Assembly (NCBI RefSeq): GCF_003590715.1
Contig: NZ_QQVY01000008.1
Coordinates: 62,001-126,000, forward strand
DNA length: 64,000 bases
Direction of reading: 5' to 3'
DNA from: Paracoccus sp. JM45
GTDB lineage: Bacteria > Pseudomonadota > Alphaproteobacteria > Rhodobacterales > Rhodobacteraceae
Both the position numbers and the translations under genes were made by a program. The notes under the pieces were generated by a model that ran no database searches, was not told the DNA's origin, and worked only from the letters and a program-made list of their open reading frames with translations. Below are positions 9,165-17,523 of the stretch, piece after piece. Numbering within the stretch: the first letter of the stretch is position 1; each line of letters opens with the position of its first letter.

Positions 9165-9860
9165 ATGATGAAACTGATCTGGCTTGGCCATTCCGGCTTT
9201 CGACTGGAAACAGGGGATGCGGTTATTTTGATCGACCCGTGGATCACCGGAAACCCCGCCTTCCCGCAGGACCAGCGCGATCAGGCCATCAAGGGCGCCA
9301 CCCATATTCTGCTGACCCACGGTCACGGCGACCACAGCGGTGATGCGCTGGCACTGGCGCGTGATCTGGATATTCCTATCGCCGGCATCTATGACCTGAT
9401 CACCTATTGGGAAGCCGAGGAAAACATCACCGGCATCGGTTTCAACAAAGGCGGCACGGTCGATCTGGCCGGCGTGCAGGTGACCATGGTCAATGCCTGC
9501 CATTCCAGTTCCATCAGCGGACCCAACGGCCCGATCTATGCGGGGGCCGAGGCGGGCTATATGATCGCCGCCGAAGGTCACGTTATCTATCTGTCGGGCG
9601 ATACCGACATCATGGCCGATATGGACTGGATGGGCGATCTGCATAAACCCGATATCGGCATTCTGTGTGCGGGTGGCCATTTCACCATGGATATGACCCG
9701 TGCCAGCTATGCCGCGAAACGCTATTTCAATTTCAAGACGGTCATCCCCTGCCACTACAAAACCTTCGACGCGCTGGAACAGGATGCATCGGTGATGATC
9801 CAGGCCCTGCCCGACGTTCAGGTGGTCGAGCCTGAAATCATGAAAGCCATTGAATTATGA
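9165..9860 (+). CDS. Metal-dependent hydrolase, UPF0173 / metallo-beta-lactamase fold
   Basis: Predicted zinc hydrolase of 231 residues, of unknown physiological substrate. The HxHxDH metal motif is seen as LTHGHGDHSGD near residue 45-55; further ligands are His in NACHSSS, Asp in YLSGDTD and His in IPCHYKTFD near 205. This layout is that of the UPF0173 family. A good AGGAG precedes tandem ATG codons at 9165/9168. The stop overlaps the start of the next peptidase gene (ATGA), so the two are translated together, though no functional link is known. Confidence 0.9.
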   Translation: MMKLIWLGHSGFRLETGDAVILIDPWITGNPAFPQDQRDQAIKGATHILLTHGHGDHSGDALALARDLDIPIAGIYDLITYWEAEENITGIGFNKGGTVDLAGVQVTMVNACHSSSISGPNGPIYAGAEAGYMIAAEGHVIYLSGDTDIMADMDWMGDLHKPDIGILCAGGHFTMDMTRASYAAKRYFNFKTVIPCHYKTFDALEQDASVMIQALPDVQVVEPEIMKAIEL

Positions 9861-11665
9861 CCCCCTTCCAGACATTCGACGACCCCGAGGGCGGCGGCAA
9901 CCACGCCCCCCGTCTGGCTGAACTTCGCACTGCATTACGGGATCAGGATCTGGTCGGCTTCATCGTTCCGCGCGCCGACGCCCATCAGGGGGAATATGTT
10001 GCCGATGCCGATGCACGGCTGGAATGGCTGACAGGTTTCACCGGCAGCGCAGGCTTTGCCATTGTCACGATGGATCGGGCCGGTGTCTTTATCGATGGCC
10101 GATACCGTGTGCAGGTCCGCAGCCAGATCGACCCCGCCCATTTCACCCCCGTTCCATGGCCAGAAACGCGCCCCTCGGACTGGCTACGAGAGGCGCTGCC
10201 GAAAGGCGGTCGCATCGGCTTTGATCCTTGGCTGCACACCCGCAAGGAAATCGAAGGGATGGAGCAGGCGCTTGAGGGCAGCAACATCGGCCTGATAGCC
10301 CTTGACCAAAACCCCGTCGATACCATCTGGCCCGATCGCCCCGCCACCCCCGTCGGGCAGGCCCGCATCCACCCCGCCGAATGGGCAGGGGAAGGCGGCG
10401 ACGAAAAACGCGCAAGACTGGCCGCGCAGCTGAAATCGGCAGGACAGGCTGCCGCCTTCATGTCGCTGCCCGATTCGATTTCATGGCTGCTGAATATCCG
10501 CGGCACGGACGTCCCCAAGAACCCCATCGTGCAATCCTTTGCCGTATTGTCCGACAGCGGCCATCTTGCGCTTTTCGCCGATCCGGCGAAATTCGATGAT
10601 CAGCTGCGGGCGCACTTGGGCAATCAGGTCACCATCCTGCCCCATGATGCCCTATCTGCTGCATTGACTGATCTGGAGGGCCCCGTCCGGCTGGACCCTG
10701 CCTCTGCCCCAGAAGCCGCCTTCCGCATCCTTGAAAACGCACAGACGGATATCGCCCGCGCGCCTGATCCCGCCATCCTGCCCAAGGCAATCAAGAACGG
10801 CCCCGAATTGGCCGGAATGCGCAAAGCCCACCATCAGGACGGCATCGCAATGGTCCGCCTGCTGTCATGGCTGGACCGGCAGCAACCCGATACGCTGACC
10901 GAAATCGGCGTTGTCCGCCAGCTTGAGGATTTCCGCCGCGAACAGGGCATTCTGGATATCAGCTTCGACACAATTATGGGGGCAGGTCCGAACGGGGCGA
11001 TTGTCCATTACCGCGTGTCACAGGCAACGAACCGCACCATCAGCGCGGGCGATTTGCTGCTTATCGACAGCGGCGGACAATATGAGTGCGGCACCACGGA
11101 TATCACCCGCACCGTACCCATAGGTGACCCCGCTCAAGAAGCGATCGGCCCCTATACTGGGGTTCTGCGGGGCATGATCGCCCTCAGCCGCGCCCGCTTT
11201 CCACAAGGCGTCACGGGCGGCCATCTGGACGCATTGGCGCGCCAACATCTCTGGGCGCAGGGACTGGATTTCGATCACGGCACCGGCCATGGCGTCGGCG
11301 CGGCCCTTTGCGTCCACGAAGGCCCGATCCGCGTCAGCCGCGCCAACGATGTTGCCCTGCAAGCGGGGATGATCCTGTCAAATGAACCTGGCTATTACCG
11401 CGAAGGTGCCTTTGGCATCCGGATCGAGAATCTGATCGCCATTGAGGAAGCACAGGCTGAAGCAGGCCGTCAGATGTTGGGCTTCCAGACACTGACCCTA
11501 TGCCCGATTGATCGCAGATTGATCGATATTGCGGCATTGTCCCCCGATGAACGCGACTGGCTGGATGCCTATCACGCACAGGTTCGAGATGCCTTGTCGG
11601 ATGACTTGGACGACAGGGATCGCGCATGGCTGGCCAAGGCCACGGAACCGCTGATCGCCTCGTGA
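9857..11665 (+). CDS. pepP: Aminopeptidase P family (M24B) metallopeptidase
   Basis: Cytosolic dinuclear-metal peptidase that removes N-terminal residues preceding proline. At 602 residues it is the long, three-domain form (two creatinase-like N-terminal domains, then the pita-bread catalytic domain). Metal and catalytic residues are visible in the last third: LLIDSGGQYECGTTDITRT (two Asp), HGTGHGVG (His), SNEPGYY and GIRIENL (two Glu). Start overlaps the preceding stop (ATGA). The symbol is used in the broad sense because long forms are often just called Xaa-Pro aminopeptidase. Downstream is a ten-G homopolymer and a GC palindrome. Confidence 0.93.
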   Translation: MTPFQTFDDPEGGGNHAPRLAELRTALRDQDLVGFIVPRADAHQGEYVADADARLEWLTGFTGSAGFAIVTMDRAGVFIDGRYRVQVRSQIDPAHFTPVPWPETRPSDWLREALPKGGRIGFDPWLHTRKEIEGMEQALEGSNIGLIALDQNPVDTIWPDRPATPVGQARIHPAEWAGEGGDEKRARLAAQLKSAGQAAAFMSLPDSISWLLNIRGTDVPKNPIVQSFAVLSDSGHLALFADPAKFDDQLRAHLGNQVTILPHDALSAALTDLEGPVRLDPASAPEAAFRILENAQTDIARAPDPAILPKAIKNGPELAGMRKAHHQDGIAMVRLLSWLDRQQPDTLTEIGVVRQLEDFRREQGILDISFDTIMGAGPNGAIVHYRVSQATNRTISAGDLLLIDSGGQYECGTTDITRTVPIGDPAQEAIGPYTGVLRGMIALSRARFPQGVTGGHLDALARQHLWAQGLDFDHGTGHGVGAALCVHEGPIRVSRANDVALQAGMILSNEPGYYREGAFGIRIENLIAIEEAQAEAGRQMLGFQTLTLCPIDRRLIDIAALSPDERDWLDAYHAQVRDALSDDLDDRDRAWLAKATEPLIAS

Positions 11666-11676
11666 CACGACGCCCC

Positions 11677-11728
11677 GGGGGGGGGGTGCGGGGGGCAGGC
11701 AGCCCCCCGCTGCGCCGCGGGACGCAAT
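11677..11728. repeat. GC-rich palindromic intergenic element, copy 1
   Basis: Between convergent pepP and SDR genes: ten consecutive G, then GGGGGGC-AGGCA-GCCCCCC (centre near 11699) and GCCGCGGGACGCAAT ending exactly at the SDR stop codon. The same order of parts recurs at 22069-22113, again abutting a minus-strand stop codon. It is likely a bidirectional terminator of a dispersed family. Confidence 0.55.
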
Positions 11729-12394
11729 TTACAGGGCGCTCAGAATCCGCTCGGCCTCGGCTTTGCAGGAGATCAGCTGGCTGCGATCCTCGCCGGGGAA
11801 AAACCGTGCGCGCACAGCAGTTGGCATGGGTGCGGGCGAATCAATCACCACACGTGGCCCCATACGGGCTGTTTCGGCCTGCCATGTGCGGGCCAGCGCA
11901 ATCTGGGCTGCCTTGGTTGCACCATAGACGCCAAAAAACTTCTGTCCTTCGCGCGGATCGTCAAAGAACAGCGATGTACCGCCATTGCGCCGCAACAACG
12001 GCTCCAACAGTGCGATCAGACCGCGCGTCACCTCGACATTGATCAACATCGATTTGGACCAGTCGCGGCCTTCTATATGCGGCGCAGGCGACATGGGGGC
12101 CGCGTGGATCGCGCAATGCGCCCACAGGTCCAGCCCACCCCAACGGCCTGCAATCGCTTGCGCCATCTGCTGCATCGCCGCAGCCTCGCCCACATCCATC
12201 GGCGCAAGGGTCGCCTGACCGCCCGCCGCGCGGATACGGTCGTCCAACTCCTCCAGCCCGCCGACCGTTCGTGCCACTGCCAGCACGTGATACCCGCGTG
12301 CTGCCAGACTTTCGGCCAAAGCCGCCCCCAGCCCGCGCGAGGCCCCCGTCACCAACGCCACTTTTGGCGTCTTTGCCTGATCATGTTCACTCAT
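11729..12394 (-). CDS. SDR family NAD(P)-dependent oxidoreductase
   Basis: Short-chain dehydrogenase/reductase of about 221 residues; substrate unknown. The Rossmann nucleotide motif VTGASRGLGAAL lies near residue 12-22, and the catalytic Tyr-x3-Lys is in GVYGATKAAQIALA near 155-160. The classical NNAG motif is not obvious (it reads LWAHCAIHAAP), so it is a divergent member. The frame opens further upstream at 12430, but ATG 12394 carries AAGGGG at good spacing. It lies downstream of gltA on the same strand but behind a strong terminator, so it is probably a separate unit. Confidence 0.85.
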   Translation of the reverse strand: MSEHDQAKTPKVALVTGASRGLGAALAESLAARGYHVLAVARTVGGLEELDDRIRAAGGQATLAPMDVGEAAAMQQMAQAIAGRWGGLDLWAHCAIHAAPMSPAPHIEGRDWSKSMLINVEVTRGLIALLEPLLRRNGGTSLFFDDPREGQKFFGVYGATKAAQIALARTWQAETARMGPRVVIDSPAPMPTAVRARFFPGEDRSQLISCKAEAERILSAL

Positions 12395-12446
12395 GCCGGA
12401 CCCCTTGCCACTGCCGCGCCTGTCACGCAAGCTTTTCGTTGTCGCA

Positions 12447-12477
12447 TAAAAAAGGGGCCCGCGACGGGGCCCCTTTC
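12447..12477 (-). terminator. Intrinsic terminator of gltA
   Basis: Read on the minus strand: AAAGGGGCCC, loop CGTCGC, GGGCCCCTTT followed by more T residues. The perfect GC stem plus T run just after the gltA stop makes a textbook Rho-independent terminator. Confidence 0.9.
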
Positions 12478-12494
12478 CTTTATCCCCCGAAAAC

Positions 12495-13784
12495 TTAGCG
12501 CTTCGAGAAATCTACATAGTCGCGGCGTTCCGAACCGACATACAGCTGGCGCGGACGACCGATCTTGTTCTGCGGATCGCCGATCATCTCTTTCCACTGG
12601 GCAATCCAGCCAACCGTACGCGACAGCGCAAAGATCGGCGTGAACATGGACGTCGGGAAGCCCATGGCTTCCAGAATGATGCCCGAATAGAAATCGACGT
12701 TCGGATACAGCTTCTTGCTGACGAAATATTCGTCCTCAAGCGCGATGCGTTCCAGTTCCTTGGCGACCTGCAGGGTCGGGTTGTCCCCGACGCCCAGCAG
12801 CTCCAGAACCTCGTCTGCGGATTCCTTCATCACGTTCGCACGCGGATCGAAGTTCTTATAGACGCGGTGGCCAAAGCCCATCAGGCGGAACGGATCGTTC
12901 TTGTCTTTGGCGCGGGCGATGAATTCCGGAATCCGGTCAACCGTGCCGATTTCACGCAGCATTTCCAGACATGCCTGGTTTGCGCCACCATGTGCCGGAC
13001 CCCACAGGCATGCAATGCCCGCAGCGATACAGGCGAAGGGATTCGCACCCGACGAACCTGCCAGACGCACGGTCGAGGTCGAGGCGTTCTGTTCGTGATC
13101 GGCGTGCAGCGTGAAGATGCGGTCCATGGCACGGGCCAGCGCCGGATCGACAGTGTATTTCTCTGCCGGAACCGAGAAGCACATGTGCAGGAAGTTGGAC
13201 GCGTAATCCAGCTCGTTGTCGGGATACACGAAGGGCTGCCCGATCGAGTATTTATAGGCCATCGCAGCAATCGTCGGCATTTTCGCGATCAGACGGATCG
13301 CGGCCACTTCACGCTGCCACGGATCGGCAACATCGGTGCTGTCGTGATAGAATGCCGACATTGCACCGATTACGCCAACCATTGTGGCCATCGGATGCGC
13401 ATCGCGACGGAAGCCACGGAAGAAGTTGTGCATCTGTTCGTGGACCATCGTGTGACGGGTCACGCGGTGTTCAAAATCAGACATCTGCTCTGCCGAAGGC
13501 AGTTCACCGTAAAGAAGCAGATAGCAGACTTCCAGATAGTTGGACTGGCCGGCCAGCTGTTCGATGGGATATCCGCGATACCACAGTTCACCCTTGTCGC
13601 CATCGATGAACGTGATGGTCGAATCGCAACTGGCGGTCGAGGTAAAGCCGGGATCATAGGTGAAGACATCGGCCTGACCATAGAGCTTGCGGATGTCCAA
13701 AACATCCGGTCCCTGCGTCGGGCTAAGGATCGGCAGATCGTAATCCTGGTCGTTAATTCGCAGTTTGGCGCTTTTATCAGCCAT
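12495..13784 (-). CDS. gltA: Citrate synthase (type II)
   Basis: Condenses acetyl-CoA and oxaloacetate to citrate, the entry step of the TCA cycle. Length 429 aa with the extra N-terminal domain matches the hexameric type II enzymes of proteobacteria. Catalytic regions are visible: [15 protein letters not shown] near 240, GPAHGGANQ near 275, [14 protein letters not shown] near 310 and the Asp in [10 protein letters not shown] near 365. AAAGGA lies before ATG 13784. Its leader carries a hairpin (13812-13840) and it sits 77 bases behind gltX on the same strand, so part of its transcription may come through gltX. Confidence 0.97.
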   Translation of the reverse strand: MADKSAKLRINDQDYDLPILSPTQGPDVLDIRKLYGQADVFTYDPGFTSTASCDSTITFIDGDKGELWYRGYPIEQLAGQSNYLEVCYLLLYGELPSAEQMSDFEHRVTRHTMVHEQMHNFFRGFRRDAHPMATMVGVIGAMSAFYHDSTDVADPWQREVAAIRLIAKMPTIAAMAYKYSIGQPFVYPDNELDYASNFLHMCFSVPAEKYTVDPALARAMDRIFTLHADHEQNASTSTVRLAGSSGANPFACIAAGIACLWGPAHGGANQACLEMLREIGTVDRIPEFIARAKDKNDPFRLMGFGHRVYKNFDPRANVMKESADEVLELLGVGDNPTLQVAKELERIALEDEYFVSKKLYPNVDFYSGIILEAMGFPTSMFTPIFALSRTVGWIAQWKEMIGDPQNKIGRPRQLYVGSERRDYVDFSKR

Positions 13785-13811
13785 CCTGTGCGTCCTTTCC
13801 GGCTAAGCCTT

Positions 13812-13840
13812 ACAGCCTGTCGTTAAAACCGGCAGGCTGT
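13812..13840 (-). promoter_or_regulatory. Hairpin in gltA leader able to pair with gltX terminator arms
   Basis: ACAGCCTG (13812-13819) and CAGGCTGT (13833-13840) form an 8-bp perfect stem upstream of gltA. The same AGCCTG/CAGGCT core makes up the gltX terminator at 13855-13870, so the four arms could re-pair. No T run follows, so it is not itself a clear terminator. Confidence 0.4.
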
Positions 13841-13850
13841 ATTGGCATGT

Positions 13851-13870
13851 GAAAGCAGGCTTCAGCCTGC
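13851..13870 (-). terminator. Terminator hairpin overlapping the gltX stop codon
   Basis: On the minus strand GCAGGC-TGAA-GCCTGC-TTTC: a 6-bp stem with the TGA stop of gltX in the loop, followed by a short T run. It is compact and probably only partly efficient. Confidence 0.55.
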
Positions 13871-15259
13871 CAAATCGGTCTGGTCCTGAAGCCGGGCCAG
13901 CGTTTCGTCGCGACCAAGCGCAGTCATCATGTCGAATACACTGGGGGTCGCGCTGGTTCCGGCCAAGGCTGCCCGCAAGGGGCCGGCAATCTTGCCAAGG
14001 CCCACGCCATGTTGCTCTGCGATTTGCTTGGCGAAACCCTCCAGCTCGTCTCGGCTCCAGCTAGCATTCTGCACCGCGGCAGTCAATGATTTCAGCATAC
14101 CACGGGATACCGCGTCAAGATTCTTGGCCGCTTTGGCGTCGACCTCGATCGGGCGCTCGATCAGGGCGAAGCGTGCCTGATCCATCAATGCAGGCAGCGT
14201 TTTGGCTTTTTCTTTCAAGGCAGGCATGGCGCCTTCGATCCGTTGAAGCTGCACGGGCGTCAATGCCGCGCCATCCGATTCCGTAAGGTAATCCTGCAAC
14301 GCTTCCATGACAGCGGCGTCGGACATGGTGCCGATATGGTGGCCGCTGACATGTTCCAGCTTCTTGAAATCCAACCGCGCAGGCGCACGACCAATGCCCG
14401 AAAGATCGAACCATTCGCGGGCCTGCGCGTCGTCGAACAGCTCGTCATCGCCATGGCTCCAACCCAAACGGGCCAGATAGTTACGCATGGCAGCGGGCGG
14501 ATAGCCGAGGGCCGCAAATTCATGCAGGCCGACCGCGCCGTGGCGCTTGGACAGCTTCTTGCCATCCTCACCATGGATCAGCGGGATATGTGCAAAGACC
14601 GGACGGTCCCAGCCCATCGCGTCATAGATCTGGATCTGGCGGGCCGTGTTGGTCAGGTGGTCATCGCCGCGCACAACATGGGTGACGCCCATATCATGGT
14701 CATCCACAACCACGGCCAGCATATAGGTCGGTGTGCCGTCGCTGCGCAGCAGGACCATATCGTCCAGCTGGTCATTGGCCACACGCACATCGCCCTGCAC
14801 TTCGTCGGCAATCACCGTTTCGCCGTCGCGCGGGGCCTTCAGGCGGATCGCATAGGGCGCATCCGGCAGGTCGGTCGCATCGCGCCACGGGCTGATGAAG
14901 GGCTGACGGGGGTTTTCTTCACGCCATGCGGCGATTTCATCAGTCGTCGAAAAGCATTTATAGGCCTTGCCCGCCGCCAGCATCTGGTTGGCGACCTCGG
15001 CGTGGCGGTCCTTTTGTTCGAACTGGCTGACGGGTTCGCCGTCCCAGTCAAGGCCCAGCCATTCCAGACCCTTCAGGATCGCGGCGGTGGCTTCGGGGGT
15101 GGAACGGGCGCGGTCGGTATCTTCGATCCGCAGCAGGAACTTGCCACCACGACCACGGGCATAAAGCCAGTTGAACAGCGCCGTTCTTGCGCCACCGACA
15201 TGCAGATATCCGGTGGGCGAAGGGGCAAAACGGGTGACGACAGAGGGGGTTTCGGACAT
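13862..15259 (-). CDS. gltX: Glutamyl-tRNA synthetase
   Basis: Class I aminoacyl-tRNA synthetase charging tRNA-Glu (and, in organisms lacking GlnRS, possibly tRNA-Gln). 465 residues, normal length. HIGH-type motif is in [16 protein letters not shown] near residue 12-25; the KMSKS-type loop is KLSKRHGA near 240. The C-terminal anticodon-binding half has ordinary composition. Alphaproteobacteria often carry two GltX paralogues; whether this one is discriminating cannot be told here. AAGG precedes ATG 15259. It diverges from comEC across 117 bases. Confidence 0.96.
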   Translation of the reverse strand: MSETPSVVTRFAPSPTGYLHVGGARTALFNWLYARGRGGKFLLRIEDTDRARSTPEATAAILKGLEWLGLDWDGEPVSQFEQKDRHAEVANQMLAAGKAYKCFSTTDEIAAWREENPRQPFISPWRDATDLPDAPYAIRLKAPRDGETVIADEVQGDVRVANDQLDDMVLLRSDGTPTYMLAVVVDDHDMGVTHVVRGDDHLTNTARQIQIYDAMGWDRPVFAHIPLIHGEDGKKLSKRHGAVGLHEFAALGYPPAAMRNYLARLGWSHGDDELFDDAQAREWFDLSGIGRAPARLDFKKLEHVSGHHIGTMSDAAVMEALQDYLTESDGAALTPVQLQRIEGAMPALKEKAKTLPALMDQARFALIERPIEVDAKAAKNLDAVSRGMLKSLTAAVQNASWSRDELEGFAKQIAEQHGVGLGKIAGPLRAALAGTSATPSVFDMMTALGRDETLARLQDQTDLAG

Positions 15260-15303
15260 GGGGGCCTTCGGAAAATGTCATGATGCGACACGGCGGTCGG
15301 GCG

Positions 15304-15318
15304 TTAACGCTTTGGTAA
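15304..15318. promoter_or_regulatory. CtrA-like half-site pair upstream of comEC
   Basis: TTAA-CGCTTTG-GTAA, one mismatch from the CtrA consensus TTAA-N7-TTAA, placed 59 bases before comEC and 45 before gltX. A single near-match in a GC-rich genome is suggestive only. Confidence 0.35.
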
Positions 15319-15376
15319 CAGTCGCCGTGCCATTCTTAGGGGCAATTGATAGTCAACAGGCCGCGAAAGGACAAGG

Positions 15377-17485
15377 ATGTTGCCCCATACGGGTACGCCC
15401 CCCTTCCAGCCACGCCCGGCCGCCGCAACGCGTGCGGGCCTGTTCCCTTGGGTGCCTGTGCTGCTGTCGGTCGGTATCACCCTGTGGTTCTGGCGACCGG
15501 CGCTGCTTGGCGCGTGGCAATGGGTGGCCCTTGGCGCGCTGGTTCTTGCGGCCCTGACGCTGGCGGTATCGGCCCATCGTTTTGCCGATCGCGGGCGTAT
15601 CGGCTGGCGCATGGCCGATGCGCTGCATCTGGGGGCTTTGGCCGTGATGCTGGTGGGCATCGGCACCGGTTTGGCCGGTTTTCGCGCGGCACATATCGCC
15701 GCGCCGGTGTTGCAATGGCGGTATTACGGCCCCGTCGAAGGCCGCGTGACCGAGATTGACCGGTCATCGCGCGACCGGATGCGCGTGACGCTGGATCAGG
15801 TGATGCTGCGCGATCTGGCCCCCGATCGCACGCCGGCCAGGGTGCGTCTGTCGCTGATGACGCCCGACGCCGATCTGCCGCCCGTCGGCCAGCGGGTGAT
15901 GATGACCGGACATCTTGGGCCGCCTTCGGGCCCTGCCGCGCCGGGCAGTTTCGATTTCCGCATCTATGCGTGGTTTCAGGAACTGGGGGCGGTCGGTTAT
16001 TCCCGCACGCCGATCATGGCGGTGGCAGCCCCCCAAGGCGGCATCTGGTGGCTGCACCGCGCCCGCCTGAAGGTCAGCGCCGCCATCCGCGACCGCATCG
16101 GCGGTCAGGCGGGGGGCGTCGCATCGGCCCTGATGACAGGGGACCGGTCGGGAATTTCGGAACAGACGAACGCAATCATGCGGGCCTCGAACCTGTATCA
16201 CATCATCTCCATCTCGGGTCTGCATATGGGGATGCTGGCGGGGTTCGTGTATGCGGGGCTGCGGTTTTTGACCGTGGGCCTGCAAGGGGCGGGCATCGGG
16301 TTGGGCCAACCCTTGCACAAATGGGCGGCGGGCGGCGCATTGGCGGCGGCGGCGGCGTATCTGTGGCTGTCGGGGGGCGGGGTGGCGACGGAACGCGCGT
16401 TCATCATGGTTGCCGTCATGCTGGGCGCAATTCTGGCCGACCGGCGGGCAATATCGTTCCGGTCCGTCGCGCTGGCGGGGACCGTCATCCTGATCATCAC
16501 CCCCGAAGCCGTCACCGGCGCCGGCTTCCAGATGAGCTTTGCCGCAACCATCGCCCTAATTATCAGCTATGGCCCGTGGTCGCGGATTGCCCCCTGGTTC
16601 CCGTGGTGGATCAAACCTGTGGCGATGCTGGTGGTATCATCGCTGGTGGCGGCGCTGGTGACATCGCCCATCGCTGCCGCGCATTTCAACCGGATGTCGC
16701 AATACGGGCTGTTGGCCAACCTGTTGGCGGTGCCGGTGATGGGGACGCTGGTCATGCCCGCAGGCGTCATCGGTGCGATTCTGGCGCTGATCGGGGCCGA
16801 GGCACCCGCCCTGTGGGTCATGGGCATCGGCACAAAATGGATGCTGTTGGTGGCAGGATTTGTCGCAGGTCTGGGTGGGTCGGTGATGGCCGTCTCCAAA
16901 CCGCCTGCCGCCGTTATTCCAATGATGGAGTTCGGGGCCGTGCTGGCCATCCTGTGCTGGCGGTTGCGGGGGCAACGGACATGGGTGCTGAATTGCGGGT
17001 TGGTAGTGGGGCTGGTGATGATGGTCGCAGCGGGCGGGATATGGGCAACCACGCAGCGTCCGATGATCCTGATCGCGCCCGAGGGCGAGGCCGTCGGTCT
17101 GATGACCCCCCAAGGTCGCGCCGTGTCAAAACCGGCGGGCGGGGCCTTTGTCATCTCAAGCTGGTTGCAAGAGGATGGCGATATGGAAACGCAGGAAATA
17201 TCCGCCGCCCGCCCCGCATGGCAGGGGGATAAGCGCGACCATTGGGCCGACCTGCCGAACGGTTGGCAGCTGTGGCATCTGACGGGCAAAGGATCGGGTG
17301 ATCGCGCCCAAGGGGCCTGTAAGGCCAAGCGTATCGTTGTTGCCTCAGAAAAGCTGCCCGAAACCGGACATCTGCCCTGTCTGCTGTTCGATCCGGCCAG
17401 TCTGCGCAAGACCGGCGCGATTTCGATGGATTTCCGCGACGGCGCACCTGTCTGGCATCAAGGTGATGTCATGCGACTGCGGTGA
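15377..17485 (+). CDS. comEC: ComEC/Rec2 family DNA-uptake channel protein
   Basis: Polytopic inner-membrane protein expected to carry single-stranded DNA into the cytoplasm; in Rhodobacter capsulatus comEC is needed to receive gene-transfer-agent DNA. 702 residues: two or three N-terminal helices, a soluble OB-like DUF4131 region (about 95-210), then the Competence domain with helices from about 230 to 540, including YHIISISGLHMGMLAG near 275. The C-terminal 150 residues lack the HxHxDH motif of the metallo-beta-lactamase domain found in Firmicutes, as is usual for alphaproteobacterial forms. AAGGACAAGG precedes the ATG. It is divergent from gltX. Confidence 0.92.
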   Translation: MLPHTGTPPFQPRPAAATRAGLFPWVPVLLSVGITLWFWRPALLGAWQWVALGALVLAALTLAVSAHRFADRGRIGWRMADALHLGALAVMLVGIGTGLAGFRAAHIAAPVLQWRYYGPVEGRVTEIDRSSRDRMRVTLDQVMLRDLAPDRTPARVRLSLMTPDADLPPVGQRVMMTGHLGPPSGPAAPGSFDFRIYAWFQELGAVGYSRTPIMAVAAPQGGIWWLHRARLKVSAAIRDRIGGQAGGVASALMTGDRSGISEQTNAIMRASNLYHIISISGLHMGMLAGFVYAGLRFLTVGLQGAGIGLGQPLHKWAAGGALAAAAAYLWLSGGGVATERAFIMVAVMLGAILADRRAISFRSVALAGTVILIITPEAVTGAGFQMSFAATIALIISYGPWSRIAPWFPWWIKPVAMLVVSSLVAALVTSPIAAAHFNRMSQYGLLANLLAVPVMGTLVMPAGVIGAILALIGAEAPALWVMGIGTKWMLLVAGFVAGLGGSVMAVSKPPAAVIPMMEFGAVLAILCWRLRGQRTWVLNCGLVVGLVMMVAAGGIWATTQRPMILIAPEGEAVGLMTPQGRAVSKPAGGAFVISSWLQEDGDMETQEISAARPAWQGDKRDHWADLPNGWQLWHLTGKGSGDRAQGACKAKRIVVASEKLPETGHLPCLLFDPASLRKTGAISMDFRDGAPVWHQGDVMRLR

Positions 17486-17523
17486 CATGCCCGCCCCTTT
17501 GACAGGGACGGGCGTTGATCCGG

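Noticed and set aside
11677..11686. Ten-G homopolymer as a phase-variation tract
   Set aside because: It lies in an intergenic terminator-like element after the pepP stop, not in a promoter or coding frame, so slippage would not switch a gene.
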